Source: an uncultured Clostridiaceae bacterium (lineage in GTDB: Bacteria > Bacillota > Clostridia > TANB77 > CAG-508). Taken from it: a DNA stretch of 64,000 nt. The notes under the pieces were generated by a model. It did no database searches and was not told the DNA's origin. It saw only the letters and a list, made by a program, of their open reading frames with translations. Positions 19,158 through 29,369 of the stretch are shown piece by piece; position 1 is the first letter of the stretch; each line of letters opens with the position of its first letter. A program made the position numbers and the translations under genes. The DNA lies in the NCBI GenBank assembly GCA_946628065.1, contig CAMOWC010000005.1:28870-92869 (forward strand), in the 5' to 3' direction.

Positions 19158-19448
19158 ATGGAGAATATTTTTAGTATACAAAACATTACAATATATTTTA
19201 TAATAATAAACATAGTAGGGTTCTTTGCTATGTGGATTGATAAGAGAAAAGCACAAAAGGGAGCATGGAGAATAAGTGAGCAAGCGTTATTCTATATAAC
19301 GCTTTTTGGCGGTGGAATTGGAACAATTTTAGGCATGTATACATTTAGACATAAAACAAAAAAACTAAGATTTACAATAGGCTTTCCAGTAATTCTAATT
19401 TCCGAAATAATATTAATTGGTTATTTATTTTTAAAAAATATAAAATAA
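19158..19448 (+). CDS. DUF1294 small membrane protein
   Basis: A 96-residue protein with three hydrophobic segments. The family pattern is clear: DKRKAQKGAWRISE, then LFGGGIGTILGMYTFRHKTKK. Molecular role unknown. Upstream is only a weak AAGGGAAAA. It lies between the charged hypothetical protein and the secreted propeller protein. Confidence 0.82.
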   Translation: MENIFSIQNITIYFIIINIVGFFAMWIDKRKAQKGAWRISEQALFYITLFGGGIGTILGMYTFRHKTKKLRFTIGFPVILISEIILIGYLFLKNIK

Positions 19449-19462
19449 AAGGAGGTTTTTAA

Positions 19463-21472
19463 ATGAAGAAAAAAATTGCAATTGTAATTGCTTGTTTGAT
19501 ATTGATAGCTACTGTTACTATATGTTGCATTTTATTTAAAGATGATGAATACGAGATAAGAGCTGTTAATAGTGAAGCAGAGTTAGAAAAACTCTATAAG
19601 GGAGACAGAACTCCAGAAAAAAACATCGCATTTGAAATTTTCACTTTGCCATATAGTTTACTATATTTAGCAAGCAATAATATTTATTATGATGGTTCTA
19701 TATCGATTGCAAATGATTTTAGAACTAATGAAGCCTTATCAATAGACACCGCACAATCAGCTATAAACACAGAAAAATCGGTGTCAGCTACAGAAGTAAA
19801 GGATTTTTCTACTACTAATATACAAGTAGAAAATGTAGATGAAGCAGATATTACAAAAACAGATGGAGACTATATTTATTCTATTTCTGAGTCGGATGTA
19901 ATAATTACAGATGTAAGAAATCCAAAGGAAATTAAAATTGCGGCTAAAATACAATCTGAAACAGGAGTAATTCCAGAAGATTTAATTTTATATAAGAATG
20001 AACTAGTAGTAATATATGCAAAGAGTACTTCAACATCATATTACTATAACAGCGATACTATAGTAAAAGTGTACAATATCACATCACGAGAAAAACCAGT
20101 GTTATTAAAAACATATGAGATTGACAAACCATATTATACTTCAAGATGCATAAATAACATGCTTTATGTCATTTCATCAGGACATTTAGAAAAAGATGGT
20201 GACAAAATAAAAAGAAGCTATACAGAAGATGGTAGAAAGCAAGAGATTGCGCTTGACAATATAAAGTACTTAAAAGATGTGAAAACGAACAGCCAAACTA
20301 CTATTGCAACTCTTGACTTAAACAATGCAACGAGTGATGTAAATGTTAGTTCATATTTATTAAATATATCAAATGCTTATGTATCTGAAAACAGTATATA
20401 TTTACTTGAACAAAAATATGAATATAACCATAGAGGCTCTGTTCCACCAATTAGCTCATTATTTGGATTAGGTGGGGCAATAGGACCGTTTATTTATGAA
20501 AATGAAAACCAAAAAACAACATATGGATATTATACAAAAATTATTAAATTTGACATTCAAAACGATGGAAATGTTACATATTCAGCAAAAACAGAAATCA
20601 AAGGAAAGACTATAAATCAGTATTCATTAGATGAATTAAATGGACACCTAAGAGTAGCATTATTTGACAATGAAGGAGCAAGAGTTGTAACATTTGATGA
20701 AAAACTAAACCAACTAGGGGCTTCTGATTATGTAGCTAAGGGAGAGACAATGTACTCATCGCGCTTTATGGGAAACAAAGCATATTTAGTTACATACAGA
20801 ACAATGGATCCGTTATTTGTAATAGATTTGAAAGATGAAGCAAAACCAAGAGTGCTTGGAGAACTACATATACCAGGATATAGTACATATTTACATCCAT
20901 ATGATGAAAATCATTTAATAGGAATAGGAATGCAAACAGAAGAAGTTGTAAGAAGAAATTCACTAGGGCAAGTTATTTCCACAACAGCAAGTGTTGTAGG
21001 AATGAAAATGGCACTTTTTGACGTAACAGATGTAAACAACCCAGTACAAATGTCTGAAACGATAATCGGAGATAGAAGAACAACATCAGCTATTCTTACA
21101 AATCCAAAAGCATTGTTATTTTCTAGAGAAAGAGAATTAATTGCAATTCCTGTAAACAACTATAGTGAAGACGTTGAAATGGGAACAGACTCAACTTCAT
21201 ACTCGGCTTCAATTAGCCAATATACAAATTATAGTAAGCCATATATTGGAGAAGGTTATTTTGTATATAGAATTAATTTAAAAGACGGATTTAAGTTAAG
21301 AGGAACTATAACACATGAAAAAGAAACAACATACAAATACTATTACACAAATTCAAAACTTTTACGAGGCATGTACATTGATGAAAATCTATATACTGTA
21401 TCAGAAACTGCAATAAAAGTTAACAAATTAGAAACATTAGAGCCAGTAAGTGAATTAAAAATAAAAGAATAG
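19463..21472 (+). CDS. secreted beta-propeller domain protein
   Basis: A 669-residue exported protein. Residues 1-25 form a signal or membrane anchor (KKKIAIVIACLILIATVTICCIL). The marker TNIQVENVDEADITKTDGD matches the family of secreted proteins with a C-terminal beta-propeller (Pfam Beta_propel type). Repeating strands with DV.NP.EI-type turns follow, as in DVRNPKEIKIAAKI and DVTDVNNPVQMSET. Function is unknown; such proteins are thought to act at the cell surface. AAAGGAGG precedes the ATG. Confidence 0.85.
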   Translation: MKKKIAIVIACLILIATVTICCILFKDDEYEIRAVNSEAELEKLYKGDRTPEKNIAFEIFTLPYSLLYLASNNIYYDGSISIANDFRTNEALSIDTAQSAINTEKSVSATEVKDFSTTNIQVENVDEADITKTDGDYIYSISESDVIITDVRNPKEIKIAAKIQSETGVIPEDLILYKNELVVIYAKSTSTSYYYNSDTIVKVYNITSREKPVLLKTYEIDKPYYTSRCINNMLYVISSGHLEKDGDKIKRSYTEDGRKQEIALDNIKYLKDVKTNSQTTIATLDLNNATSDVNVSSYLLNISNAYVSENSIYLLEQKYEYNHRGSVPPISSLFGLGGAIGPFIYENENQKTTYGYYTKIIKFDIQNDGNVTYSAKTEIKGKTINQYSLDELNGHLRVALFDNEGARVVTFDEKLNQLGASDYVAKGETMYSSRFMGNKAYLVTYRTMDPLFVIDLKDEAKPRVLGELHIPGYSTYLHPYDENHLIGIGMQTEEVVRRNSLGQVISTTASVVGMKMALFDVTDVNNPVQMSETIIGDRRTTSAILTNPKALLFSRERELIAIPVNNYSEDVEMGTDSTSYSASISQYTNYSKPYIGEGYFVYRINLKDGFKLRGTITHEKETTYKYYYTNSKLLRGMYIDENLYTVSETAIKVNKLETLEPVSELKIKE

Positions 21473-21485
21473 GGAGGGATTATAT

Positions 21486-21749
21486 ATGGTAGATAAAGTA
21501 AGCAAGAAAAAATCAGGCATGCCTGTAGCATCACTTGTATTAGGTATAATTTCAGTCTTAACAACACTTTTTTGGTACATAACATTACCTGCGGGAATAT
21601 TAGCAATAGTATTTGGCGTGAAATCTATAAGAAAGCTCGGAAGCAATCTAGGAAAAGCTGGAATGATATTAGGAATAATTGGATTATCGCTATTTACATT
21701 TATATACATAGGATTAATGTTAATACTTATTTTAGCAAATATGTATTAG
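21486..21749 (+). CDS. DUF4190-type small membrane protein
   Basis: An 87-residue protein with two hydrophobic segments. SLVLGIISVLTTLFWYI, PAGILAIVFGVKSIR and KAGMILGIIGL match the DUF4190 pattern, often found with surface or regulatory genes. Starts 14 bases after the propeller gene, with AGGGAGGG upstream, and ends before a strong terminator, so the two form an operon. Confidence 0.75.
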   Translation: MVDKVSKKKSGMPVASLVLGIISVLTTLFWYITLPAGILAIVFGVKSIRKLGSNLGKAGMILGIIGLSLFTFIYIGLMLILILANMY

Positions 21750-21768
21750 TAATTGTTTGGTATTGATA

Positions 21769-21807
21769 AAAAAAGAAGTATTTCAAAAAAAGAAATACTT
21801 CTTTTTT
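21769..21807 (+). terminator. terminator after the DUF4190 gene
   Basis: 13-bp stem AAAGAAGTATTTC/GAAATACTTCTTT followed by T residues. Confidence 0.9.
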
Positions 21808-21972
21808 GTTTAAAAATAAGAATAAAATTATGTAAAATGACAAGAAGACAAAACCCTATAAAAAGGCTAAACAAACAGAAAAAAGCAACACTTATACAAA
21901 CATGTATACTGTACACATAAAAAATGTAAATAATTGGTAACGGTTTGCATAATTTATTATCCTAAATTTAAT

Positions 21973-22040
21973 TGTGAATAACTTGTGAACAAAGAATGTT
22001 TATTTTAAGGTTATTCACAAAGTTATCCACAGTTTCCACA
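21973..22040. promoter_or_regulatory. cluster of DnaA-box-like sequences in a 0.5-kb gene-free region
   Basis: TGTGAATAA (21973, minus-strand box), TTATTCACA (22011) and the consensus TTATCCACA (22023), with TTTCCACA at 22033, lie in an AT-rich stretch before rpsO. The rest of 21808-22187 shows no gene. This could be a DnaA-binding regulatory or titration site; dnaA and dnaN are not in the window, so oriC is not supported. Confidence 0.55.
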
Positions 22041-22187
22041 GCATATGCTAGTAAAAAATGTGTAAACCAAAAAAGGTTACATAAAGCAATGAAAAATGTA
22101 ACACAATTGAAACACAAATGAAATACATGTGAAATATTTATGTAATAATACAAACAAAAAATGATTGATAAATTTTCCCTTAAATGC

Positions 22188-22216
22188 TTGATTTTTCCAA
22201 AGAAATGTAGTACAAT
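22188..22216 (+). promoter_or_regulatory. promoter of rpsO with about 100-base leader
   Basis: TTGATT at 22188, 17-base spacer, TACAAT at 22211. The leader to 22315 holds complementary segments (TTAGTTTAAG and CTTAAACT), consistent with an S15 autoregulatory leader, which I cannot confirm. Confidence 0.6.
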
Positions 22217-22315
22217 AAGTATTGCTTGAAAACAGCAGTACCTATTCTTAGTTTAAGGCTATACTCTTACTTAAACTCAGTTTATGGCAAATATTTTTTA
22301 AGGAGGTAAAATAAT

Positions 22316-22579
22316 ATGACACCAGCTAGAAAACAGGAAATCATTAATGCTTACAAAAGAGAAGAGAACGATACTGGATCTCCAGAAGTTCAAATAGCTC
22401 TTTTAACAGAAAGAATTAATGAATTAACAGAACATTTAAAAGTTCATGTAAAAGACAACCATTCAAGAAGGGGTCTTTTAAAAATGGTAGGTAAAAGAAG
22501 AAACTTACTAAACTACTTATCTAAAAAAGATTTAGATAGATACAAAGAAATAGTTGAGAAATTAAATTTAAGAAAATAG
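22316..22579 (+). CDS. rpsO: 30S ribosomal protein S15
   Basis: Binds 16S rRNA early in small-subunit assembly; 87 residues. The family pattern is complete: [57 protein letters not shown] and [17 protein letters not shown] precedes the ATG. pnp follows after 205 bases, the classic rpsO-pnp pair. The gap 22580-22784 has a GGCGGGA...CCGCC stem but no gene. Confidence 0.98.
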   Translation: MTPARKQEIINAYKREENDTGSPEVQIALLTERINELTEHLKVHVKDNHSRRGLLKMVGKRRNLLNYLSKKDLDRYKEIVEKLNLRK

Positions 22580-22784
22580 TACTTATGGCGGGACATGGCT
22601 TACTTTCAGCTATATTCCGCCAAGTTCATGTTCTATTTTGCATAAAATAAGAGAAAAAAACGAAAAATAAAGAAATAGATAAATTTTGGTTGTAAAGTAG
22701 CTTGTACAAAGGACGTATAGAATATGTTTTTTGTAGAGGTTACATTTCAAACAAAATTTATTCTAGAAATTAGGAGGTAAATTT

Positions 22785-24902
22785 ATGTTTAAAACGTATA
22801 GTATGGAATTAGCAGGCAGAACACTTACAATAGAAAATGGAAAAATGGCTGGACTTGCAAATGGAAGTGTTCTAGTTCGCTATGGAGATACAGCAGTGTT
22901 GGTTAGTGTTACTGCTTCAAAAGAACCTAAAGAAGGGATAGACTTCTTTCCACTTTCAGTAGAATACGAAGAAAGGCTTTATGCTGTAGGAAAAATACCA
23001 GGAAGCTTTCAAAAAAAAGAAGGAAAGCCTACAGAAAAGGCTATTTTAACATCAAGAGCAATAGACAGACCAATGAGGCCATTATTTCCAAAAGATTTTA
23101 GAAATGATGTAGTTATAGATTGCTTGGTGCTTTCTGTTGACCAAGACAATTCGCCAGAGGTATGTGCAATGATAGGAGCTGCTGCAGCAACAGCAATTTC
23201 TGATATACCATTTAATGGACCAACAGCATCTGTAAATGTTGGATATGTTGATGGCAAAATTGTTATTAATCCAAATGTAGAAGAAAGAGCAAATTCAAGG
23301 TTAAATCTTACAGTAGCAGGTACCTTAAACAAGATCACTATGATTGAAGCAGGTGCTTCTGAAATACCTGATGACACAATGCTTGATGCAATTAAAGCAG
23401 GACATGTAGAAATTAAAAAGATATGCGAATTTATTAATCAAATAGCAGCAGAAATTGGAAAACCAAAATTTGAATATAAGCATTTTGTAGTTGATGAAGA
23501 AGTATATAATGAAATCGAAGAAAACTTCAAAGACAAAATGAAAACTGCTGTACAAGCAGTAGATAAAGAAGACAGAGATAGAAACATTGATGAACTTACA
23601 GCTGAAATAGAAGCTTTTTTCCTAGAAAAACATGGAGAGGAAGCTTTAGAGGAAAAGAAACAAGATATTGCAGATAGTATTTACAAACTTGAAAAGAAAT
23701 GTGTTCGCGAAATGATATTTGTAGAACATAAAAGAGTTGATGGTAGAGCATTAGATGAAATAAGACCGCTTTCTTGCGAAGTAGGATTATTAAATAGAGT
23801 ACATGGAAGCGCACTATTTACAAGAGGACAAACACAAGTTTTATCTGTTGCAACTCTTGGAATGAAGAGCGAAGAACAAATTTTAGATGGACTAGATGAA
23901 GAAGAAAGCAAAAGATATATGCACCATTATAATTTCCCAGGATACAGTGTAGGAGAGGCTAAGACTTCTCGTGGGCCAGGAAGAAGAGAAATAGGACATG
24001 GCGCTTTAGCTGAAAAAGCATTAGTTCCAGTACTACCAAGTGAAGAAGAATTCCCATATTCAATAAGAGTTGTATCTGAAGTTTTATCTTCAAATGGCTC
24101 AACATCACAAGCAAGTATTTGTGGAAGCACATTGGCTCTTATGGATGCTGGCGTACCTATTAAAAAGCCAGTTGCTGGTATTTCTACAGGTTTAGTTACA
24201 GATAGCGAAAATCCTGATAATTATGTAATGCTTACAGACATTCAAGGAATAGAAGATTTCTTTGGCGATATGGATTTTAAAGTAGGCGGAACAAAAGATG
24301 GAATTACTGCTATACAAGTAGATATAAAAATAGACGGACTATCATATGATATAATAAAAGAAGCTTTTGAAAGAACAAGAATAGCTAGAAATTATATATT
24401 AGATGAAATCATGTTAAAAGAGCTTCCAGCTCCAAGGGAGCATATGTCTCAATATGCTCCAAAGATTATAAACATCACAATTAATCCAGAAAAGATAAGA
24501 GATGTAATTGGAACAGGTGGAAAAGTAATAAATAAAATCATAGCTGAAACTGGTGTTAAGATGGATATAGAAGATGACGGTAGAGTATTTATTTATTCAT
24601 CTGATAGTGAAGGTGCTCAAAGAGCGTTAAAAATGGTTGAAGATATAACTCGCGAAGTTGAAGTAGGAGGAATATACGAAGGAACAGTAACAAGAATAAT
24701 GCCATTTGGTGCATTTGTTGATGTCGGTGGAGGAAAAGAAGGACTACTTCATATTTCTAAAATTGCAAAAGAGAGAATTGCAAAAGTTGAAGATGTTTTA
24801 AACATTGGTGACAAAGTAACTGTAAAAGTATATGAAATAGATGATCAAGGAAGAATTAATTTAACTAGAAAAGACTTGCTAGAAGAAGTTAAAGAAGACT
24901 AA
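22785..24902 (+). CDS. pnp: polyribonucleotide nucleotidyltransferase
   Basis: 3'-5' phosphorolytic exoribonuclease, 705 residues. Two RNase PH domains are visible (first with [15 protein letters not shown] and [13 protein letters not shown]; second with [25 protein letters not shown] and [22 protein letters not shown]). An all-helical linker lies between them, then a KH domain ([17 protein letters not shown]) and an S1 domain ([23 protein letters not shown]). AGGAGGT precedes the ATG. No in-frame CGG occurs. Confidence 0.98.
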   Translation: MFKTYSMELAGRTLTIENGKMAGLANGSVLVRYGDTAVLVSVTASKEPKEGIDFFPLSVEYEERLYAVGKIPGSFQKKEGKPTEKAILTSRAIDRPMRPLFPKDFRNDVVIDCLVLSVDQDNSPEVCAMIGAAAATAISDIPFNGPTASVNVGYVDGKIVINPNVEERANSRLNLTVAGTLNKITMIEAGASEIPDDTMLDAIKAGHVEIKKICEFINQIAAEIGKPKFEYKHFVVDEEVYNEIEENFKDKMKTAVQAVDKEDRDRNIDELTAEIEAFFLEKHGEEALEEKKQDIADSIYKLEKKCVREMIFVEHKRVDGRALDEIRPLSCEVGLLNRVHGSALFTRGQTQVLSVATLGMKSEEQILDGLDEEESKRYMHHYNFPGYSVGEAKTSRGPGRREIGHGALAEKALVPVLPSEEEFPYSIRVVSEVLSSNGSTSQASICGSTLALMDAGVPIKKPVAGISTGLVTDSENPDNYVMLTDIQGIEDFFGDMDFKVGGTKDGITAIQVDIKIDGLSYDIIKEAFERTRIARNYILDEIMLKELPAPREHMSQYAPKIINITINPEKIRDVIGTGGKVINKIIAETGVKMDIEDDGRVFIYSSDSEGAQRALKMVEDITREVEVGGIYEGTVTRIMPFGAFVDVGGGKEGLLHISKIAKERIAKVEDVLNIGDKVTVKVYEIDDQGRINLTRKDLLEEVKED

Positions 24903-24969
24903 TTTAAATATATAGTTTTAACCATGTATTAAAACTATAATTAAAATAGTAGGAAAAGGAGAAACTATC

Positions 24970-26220
24970 GTGAAATATTTATATGTGCTACAACAAGCAC
25001 TTGTATGGATAATAACTATATTTTGGATTTATCAAATTGCAATTAGTTTATGTTCGCTTATAAAATTAAAAGATAAGCCTTTAATAAAAAATAAAAAAAA
25101 TAGATTTATGGCAATAATACCAGCTCATAACGAAGAATCAGTAATTGCGAATTTGGTTGAAAGCTTAAAAAATCAAGACTATCCAGAAGAATTGATTGAC
25201 ATTTATGTAATTGCAGACAACTGCACTGATAGAACTGCAGATGTTGCAAAAGAAGCAGGAGCAATTGTATATGAAAGATTTGATCCAGAGAAGAAAACAA
25301 AAGGATATGCAATGCAATGGTTCTTAGCTCAAAAAATAGAGGAGGATGCTCCATACGATGCTTTTTGTGTATTTGATGCAGATAATATAGTTGACAAAGC
25401 ATTTTTTACAAATATGAATAAAAAATTATGTCAAGGAGAAGAAGTTGTACAAGGATATAGAGATATAAAGAATCCTACAGACAATTGGATTACTGCAGGA
25501 TACGCAATATTCTACTGGACAATGAATCGTTTCTACCATTTGGCAAGATATAATCTAGGATTATCTCCACTTATTAATGGAACTGGTTTTATGGTTAAAT
25601 TTGACATTATTAAACCAGATGGTTGGAACACTCGTACACTGACAGAAGACATTGAATTCTCATTAAAAAATATTATAAAAGGACGTAAACTAGGATGGGC
25701 AGTAGATGCTAAAGTATATGACGAACAGCCAACAGGATTTATGCAATCGTGGAGCCAAAGATCAAGATGGACAGTAGGACATATTCAATGCATAAAATAT
25801 TATACGAAAGACTTGGCAAAGGCTGTTAAAGAGCATAAAACTATGATGAACTTTGATGGATTCTTATATGTTATTGGTAGTATACCAATGTTTATATTAA
25901 CACTTATATTACTTGTTACAAATTTTGCATTATATTTAGGAGAAGAATACACATCAGCACAATTATTGGAAAGCTATTTGAGATATATAATACCAACATT
26001 TTTGTTACCTATAGGAACTGCAATTATAATAATGCTACTAGACAAAAGACCTATAAAACCTATGGTAAAAGGACTTTTGTGTTACCCTCTATTCTTAGGT
26101 TCATGGCTTGCTATTAATTTTAAATGCTTATTCAAACGTGATACAAATTGGGAAAAAATAAACCATGTAAGAAGTATTAAAATCAATGAAGTCTCAGAGG
26201 CAAAAAAAGAATTGATATAA
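24970..26220 (+). CDS. membrane glycosyltransferase family 2
   Basis: A 416-residue processive-type GT2. An N-terminal membrane helix precedes the GT-A domain: FMAIIPAHNEESVI, DIYVIADNCTDRTADVA, the metal DxD in FDADNIVD, the acceptor region TLTEDIEFS, and QRSRWTVGH, a Q/RxxRW motif of cellulose/hyaluronan-synthase-like enzymes. Two or three membrane segments follow. GTG start at 24970 with AAAAGGAG upstream. The sugar donor and product are unknown; a surface glycan is likely. It ends before a terminator. Confidence 0.9.
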   Translation: MKYLYVLQQALVWIITIFWIYQIAISLCSLIKLKDKPLIKNKKNRFMAIIPAHNEESVIANLVESLKNQDYPEELIDIYVIADNCTDRTADVAKEAGAIVYERFDPEKKTKGYAMQWFLAQKIEEDAPYDAFCVFDADNIVDKAFFTNMNKKLCQGEEVVQGYRDIKNPTDNWITAGYAIFYWTMNRFYHLARYNLGLSPLINGTGFMVKFDIIKPDGWNTRTLTEDIEFSLKNIIKGRKLGWAVDAKVYDEQPTGFMQSWSQRSRWTVGHIQCIKYYTKDLAKAVKEHKTMMNFDGFLYVIGSIPMFILTLILLVTNFALYLGEEYTSAQLLESYLRYIIPTFLLPIGTAIIIMLLDKRPIKPMVKGLLCYPLFLGSWLAINFKCLFKRDTNWEKINHVRSIKINEVSEAKKELI

Positions 26221-26227
26221 TAAATTA

Positions 26228-26262
26228 AAGGCCTTCTGCGCCGAGGGTGCAGAAGGTTTTCA
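26228..26262 (+). terminator. terminator after the GT2 gene
   Basis: CCTTCTGC/GCAGAAGG stem followed by TTTTC. A second small hairpin (26294-26315, GAAA loop) lies in the leader of the next gene. Confidence 0.8.
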
Positions 26263-26335
26263 TTTAGTTATAAAACTAAAAATTAATTTTATTCAAACAC
26301 TGGAAACAGTGTTTGAAAACCTTATGGAGGTTATA

Positions 26336-27838
26336 ATGAATAAAACCCAAATAATACATATTGTTATAATTGCATTAGGAATAATATTTGTATCTGCTGG
26401 AGTATTTCATGAAAACATGTGGTTCGATGAGAGTTATTCGGTAGCAATTGCTAGTAATTATTCAATTGGCGAAATATGGGAGATAGGTGGACATGATGTA
26501 CATCCAATATTATATTATTGGATGCTTAGAATAATTGGGTTACTTACAGGTAAAAGCATATTAATGTTTAGACTATTTTCAACGATTGCAATAGCTATCT
26601 TAGGAATAATCGGGTATACACATGTAAGAAAAGACTTTGGAGAAACTACTGGACTTGTATTTTCTTTTCTAGCATTCTTCATTCCAACCAATATAGTATA
26701 TGCAGGCGAAATAAGGATGTACACATGGGGAATGCTTTTTGTTACTCTACTTGCAATATATGCATATAGACTATACAAGGATAGTGGCAATATAAGAACT
26801 TGGATTTTATTTGCAATATTTTCAATATGTTCTGCATATACACATTATTATGGACTTATGGCAGCAGGACTAACGAATTTAGCTTTAATGATTTATTTTA
26901 TTGTAATTGCAATCAAGCAAAAAAAATGGACTACAGCACTTACAAAGTTTGTAACACAGGGAATAATTGAAGTTTTACTATATATACCATGGGTTCTAAC
27001 ACTATTTACTCAAATGAAACAAGTTGAATCAGGCTTTTGGATTCAGAAAAAACCATTTTTTGATACTGCTTTTGATATATTCTTGTTCCAATTTACTGGA
27101 AACTTAGACAGCAATGAATATATAAGCAATAACATTGGAATTTTTTTCGGAATATTTATAATATCAGTAATATTTTATATTATTGGTAGAAATAAAGAAA
27201 AAATAAAAAAAGATTGGATGATTCCGGTAGTTGCTATAACTACATATATTTTAGTAATATTAGGAGCTGTTGCTGTATCTAATTTTATGAATAGATCAAT
27301 TCTATATGCAAGATATATGCTTGTTACGACAGGGTTGCTAATAATAGCAATTAGTTATATAATTGGAAAATATGGAAGTAAAAAAACTATGATTGCTTGT
27401 GGTATAGTAGTTATTGCTGTTGCTACTGCAATTAATTATAATATAATTACAGTTAATTATGACTTAAGTAATGAAGAACCGATACAGTTTTTAAAAGAAA
27501 ACATACAAGAAGATGATATTTTTGTATTTGGAAACGAAGGAAGTGGATTTATAATTGCATCTACATTTCCTGAATATAGTGCATACTTTTATGATGCACA
27601 AGGATGGAATACAGAAGAAGCTTATAGAGCTTTTGGAAAGAAGTTCCATACTGTTTATAACCTAGATTTCTTAGAAGAATACAAGGGAAGAATATGGTTT
27701 ATAAACACAACTCATTATTCGCTAACAGAAGAAGCAATAAAAAAGTATGATGATATTAATATATTAAAACAGCACGGATATGAAATAAAATATAAGGGTT
27801 ACCAGTACACACTTTCTTTAGTACAAAAAGGAGTATAA
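26336..27838 (+). CDS. GT39/ArnT-like membrane glycosyltransferase
   Basis: A roughly 500-residue protein with about ten membrane segments. The first periplasmic loop contains NMWFDESYSVAIA, where the aspartate-glutamate pair is typical of GT-C enzymes (protein O-mannosyltransferase/ArnT superfamily). GGHDVHPILYYWMLRI and YAGEIRMYTWG are further family-like features. The C-terminal 120 residues are a soluble domain. The ATG at 26336 follows TGGAGGT; an upstream in-frame start at 26309 has no such site. It probably transfers a sugar from a polyprenyl-phosphate donor (inference). Confidence 0.85.
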   Translation: MNKTQIIHIVIIALGIIFVSAGVFHENMWFDESYSVAIASNYSIGEIWEIGGHDVHPILYYWMLRIIGLLTGKSILMFRLFSTIAIAILGIIGYTHVRKDFGETTGLVFSFLAFFIPTNIVYAGEIRMYTWGMLFVTLLAIYAYRLYKDSGNIRTWILFAIFSICSAYTHYYGLMAAGLTNLALMIYFIVIAIKQKKWTTALTKFVTQGIIEVLLYIPWVLTLFTQMKQVESGFWIQKKPFFDTAFDIFLFQFTGNLDSNEYISNNIGIFFGIFIISVIFYIIGRNKEKIKKDWMIPVVAITTYILVILGAVAVSNFMNRSILYARYMLVTTGLLIIAISYIIGKYGSKKTMIACGIVVIAVATAINYNIITVNYDLSNEEPIQFLKENIQEDDIFVFGNEGSGFIIASTFPEYSAYFYDAQGWNTEEAYRAFGKKFHTVYNLDFLEEYKGRIWFINTTHYSLTEEAIKKYDDINILKQHGYEIKYKGYQYTLSLVQKGV

Positions 27839-27842
27839 TTTT

Positions 27843-28691
27843 ATGATTTTTGAAAATCAACCAAAAATAACTGTATATGCGTTCATTGGACCTTCTGGTA
27901 CAGGTAAAAGTTATAGAGCTCAGATGGTGGCAAGCGAAAAGGGCATAAATTTTATAATTGATGATGGGCTACTTATAAAAGATAATACTGTAATTGCGGG
28001 AACGTCAGCAAAGAAAGCAACGACAAAGATAGAAACTGTAAAAGAAGCTTTATTTATGAGACCAGAAGAACAACAAGAAATAAAGAAAGCAATCAGAAAA
28101 TATAAAGCAGAAAGCATTCTAATTTTAGGTACGTCAGATGGTATGGTAGACAAAATTGCCCAAAACCTCGATTTACCAGAAATTACTGAGAGAATATACA
28201 TTACAGACGTAGCAACAGAAGAGGAAATGAAGGAAGCTAAAAGAATTAGACAAACAGAAGGAAAACATGTAATACCTGTACCAACATTCGAAATAAAAAA
28301 AGATTTTTCTGGGTATTTATTAGACCCTCTGCAAATATTTAAATCTAAAGGTAAAGGTGAAAAACCATACATTTCTGAAAAATCAATTATAAGACCTACA
28401 TTTAGCTACATGGGTAATTTTACAATTTCAGATAATGTGTTTAGACAAATAACAGAATATGTCGCAGAAAGAATGCCAGAGGTATACCGAGTTAATAGGG
28501 TTAGAGTGGAGACAGCATCTGAAAATACTAACATATACATAGAAGTGGTTATAGAATATGGAAATAATATATTTGATGTGCTAAAAGACTTTAAAATAAA
28601 ATGCAAAAAAGAGATAGAAAAGTTAACGGCAATGAATGTTGGCAAGATTGATATTCTAGCAAAAGGAGTGCACATGCCCGAAGTGAACTAA
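27843..28691 (+). CDS. P-loop protein with C-terminal Asp23/Gls24-like domain
   Basis: A 282-residue two-part protein. Residues 1-160 are a P-loop domain (YAFIGPSGTGKSYRA, Walker A about residue 15). Residues 185-282 resemble the Asp23/Gls24 envelope-stress fold: MGNFTISDNVFRQITEYVA, a V.RVRVE strand and NVGKIDILAKGVHM. The combination suggests an ATP-dependent factor linked to the envelope, but the function is unknown. It lies 4 bases after the GT39-like gene and 21 before cmk, so it is in an operon with both. Confidence 0.75.
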   Translation: MIFENQPKITVYAFIGPSGTGKSYRAQMVASEKGINFIIDDGLLIKDNTVIAGTSAKKATTKIETVKEALFMRPEEQQEIKKAIRKYKAESILILGTSDGMVDKIAQNLDLPEITERIYITDVATEEEMKEAKRIRQTEGKHVIPVPTFEIKKDFSGYLLDPLQIFKSKGKGEKPYISEKSIIRPTFSYMGNFTISDNVFRQITEYVAERMPEVYRVNRVRVETASENTNIYIEVVIEYGNNIFDVLKDFKIKCKKEIEKLTAMNVGKIDILAKGVHMPEVN

Positions 28692-28712
28692 TACTATATA
28701 GGAGGTAAAGAA

Positions 28713-29369
28713 ATGTCTTTCATAGTAGCGATAGATGGACCTGCGGGAAGCGGAAAAGGCACGGTAGCAAAAAAAATATCTGAATTATTTGGACTTTTAA
28801 ACATAGATACAGGTGCGATGTATAGATGCATAACACTAGAAATGATTAATCAAAAAATTAACCTAGAAGAAATACAAAAAATAATTGATATATCAAAAAA
28901 TATAGATATTGACATGAAAGAAAATGGAACAATACTTTTAAATGGAAAAGATGTTACAAAAGAAATAAGATCGAAAGAGGTATCTGGTTTAGTATCACAA
29001 GTGTCAAGTATAACAGAAGTCAGATTAAACATGGTTAATCTTCAAAGAAAAATGGCTGAAAACAAAAACGTAATTATGGAGGGAAGAGATATTACTACAT
29101 ATGTGTTCCCAAATGCTGACGTGAAAATATATTTAGATGCTTCGGTTGAAGAAAGAGCTAAAAGGCGATTCTTAGAAATGCAAGAAAAAGGAATAACTAC
29201 AACATTTGATGAAGTTTTAGAAAACATAAAAAAGAGAGACGAAAACGATAGGCACAAAGAGATTGGCTCTTTAATGATAGCACCAGATGCTGCAGTTGTA
29301 GATACGACTAATTATAGTATAGATGAGGTTGTAAATAAAATAAGTAACATAATAAAGGAGAAAAAATGA
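28713..29369 (+). CDS. cmk: cytidylate kinase
   Basis: Phosphorylates CMP and dCMP. The 218-residue protein starts with the P-loop AIDGPAGSGKGTVAKKI, followed by NIDTGAMYR, the GRDITTYVFPNADVK motif and the lid arginines in SVEERAKRRFLEM with KRDENDRHKEIG. AGGAGGT precedes the ATG. It overlaps plsC by four bases (ATGA). Confidence 0.97.
   Translation: MSFIVAIDGPAGSGKGTVAKKISELFGLLNIDTGAMYRCITLEMINQKINLEEIQKIIDISKNIDIDMKENGTILLNGKDVTKEIRSKEVSGLVSQVSSITEVRLNMVNLQRKMAENKNVIMEGRDITTYVFPNADVKIYLDASVEERAKRRFLEMQEKGITTTFDEVLENIKKRDENDRHKEIGSLMIAPDAAVVDTTNYSIDEVVNKISNIIKEKK

Noticed and set aside
21808..22187. Chromosomal origin
   Set aside because: DnaA-like boxes are present but dnaA, dnaN, rpmH or gidB are not, and there is no sign of a skew switch I could judge.
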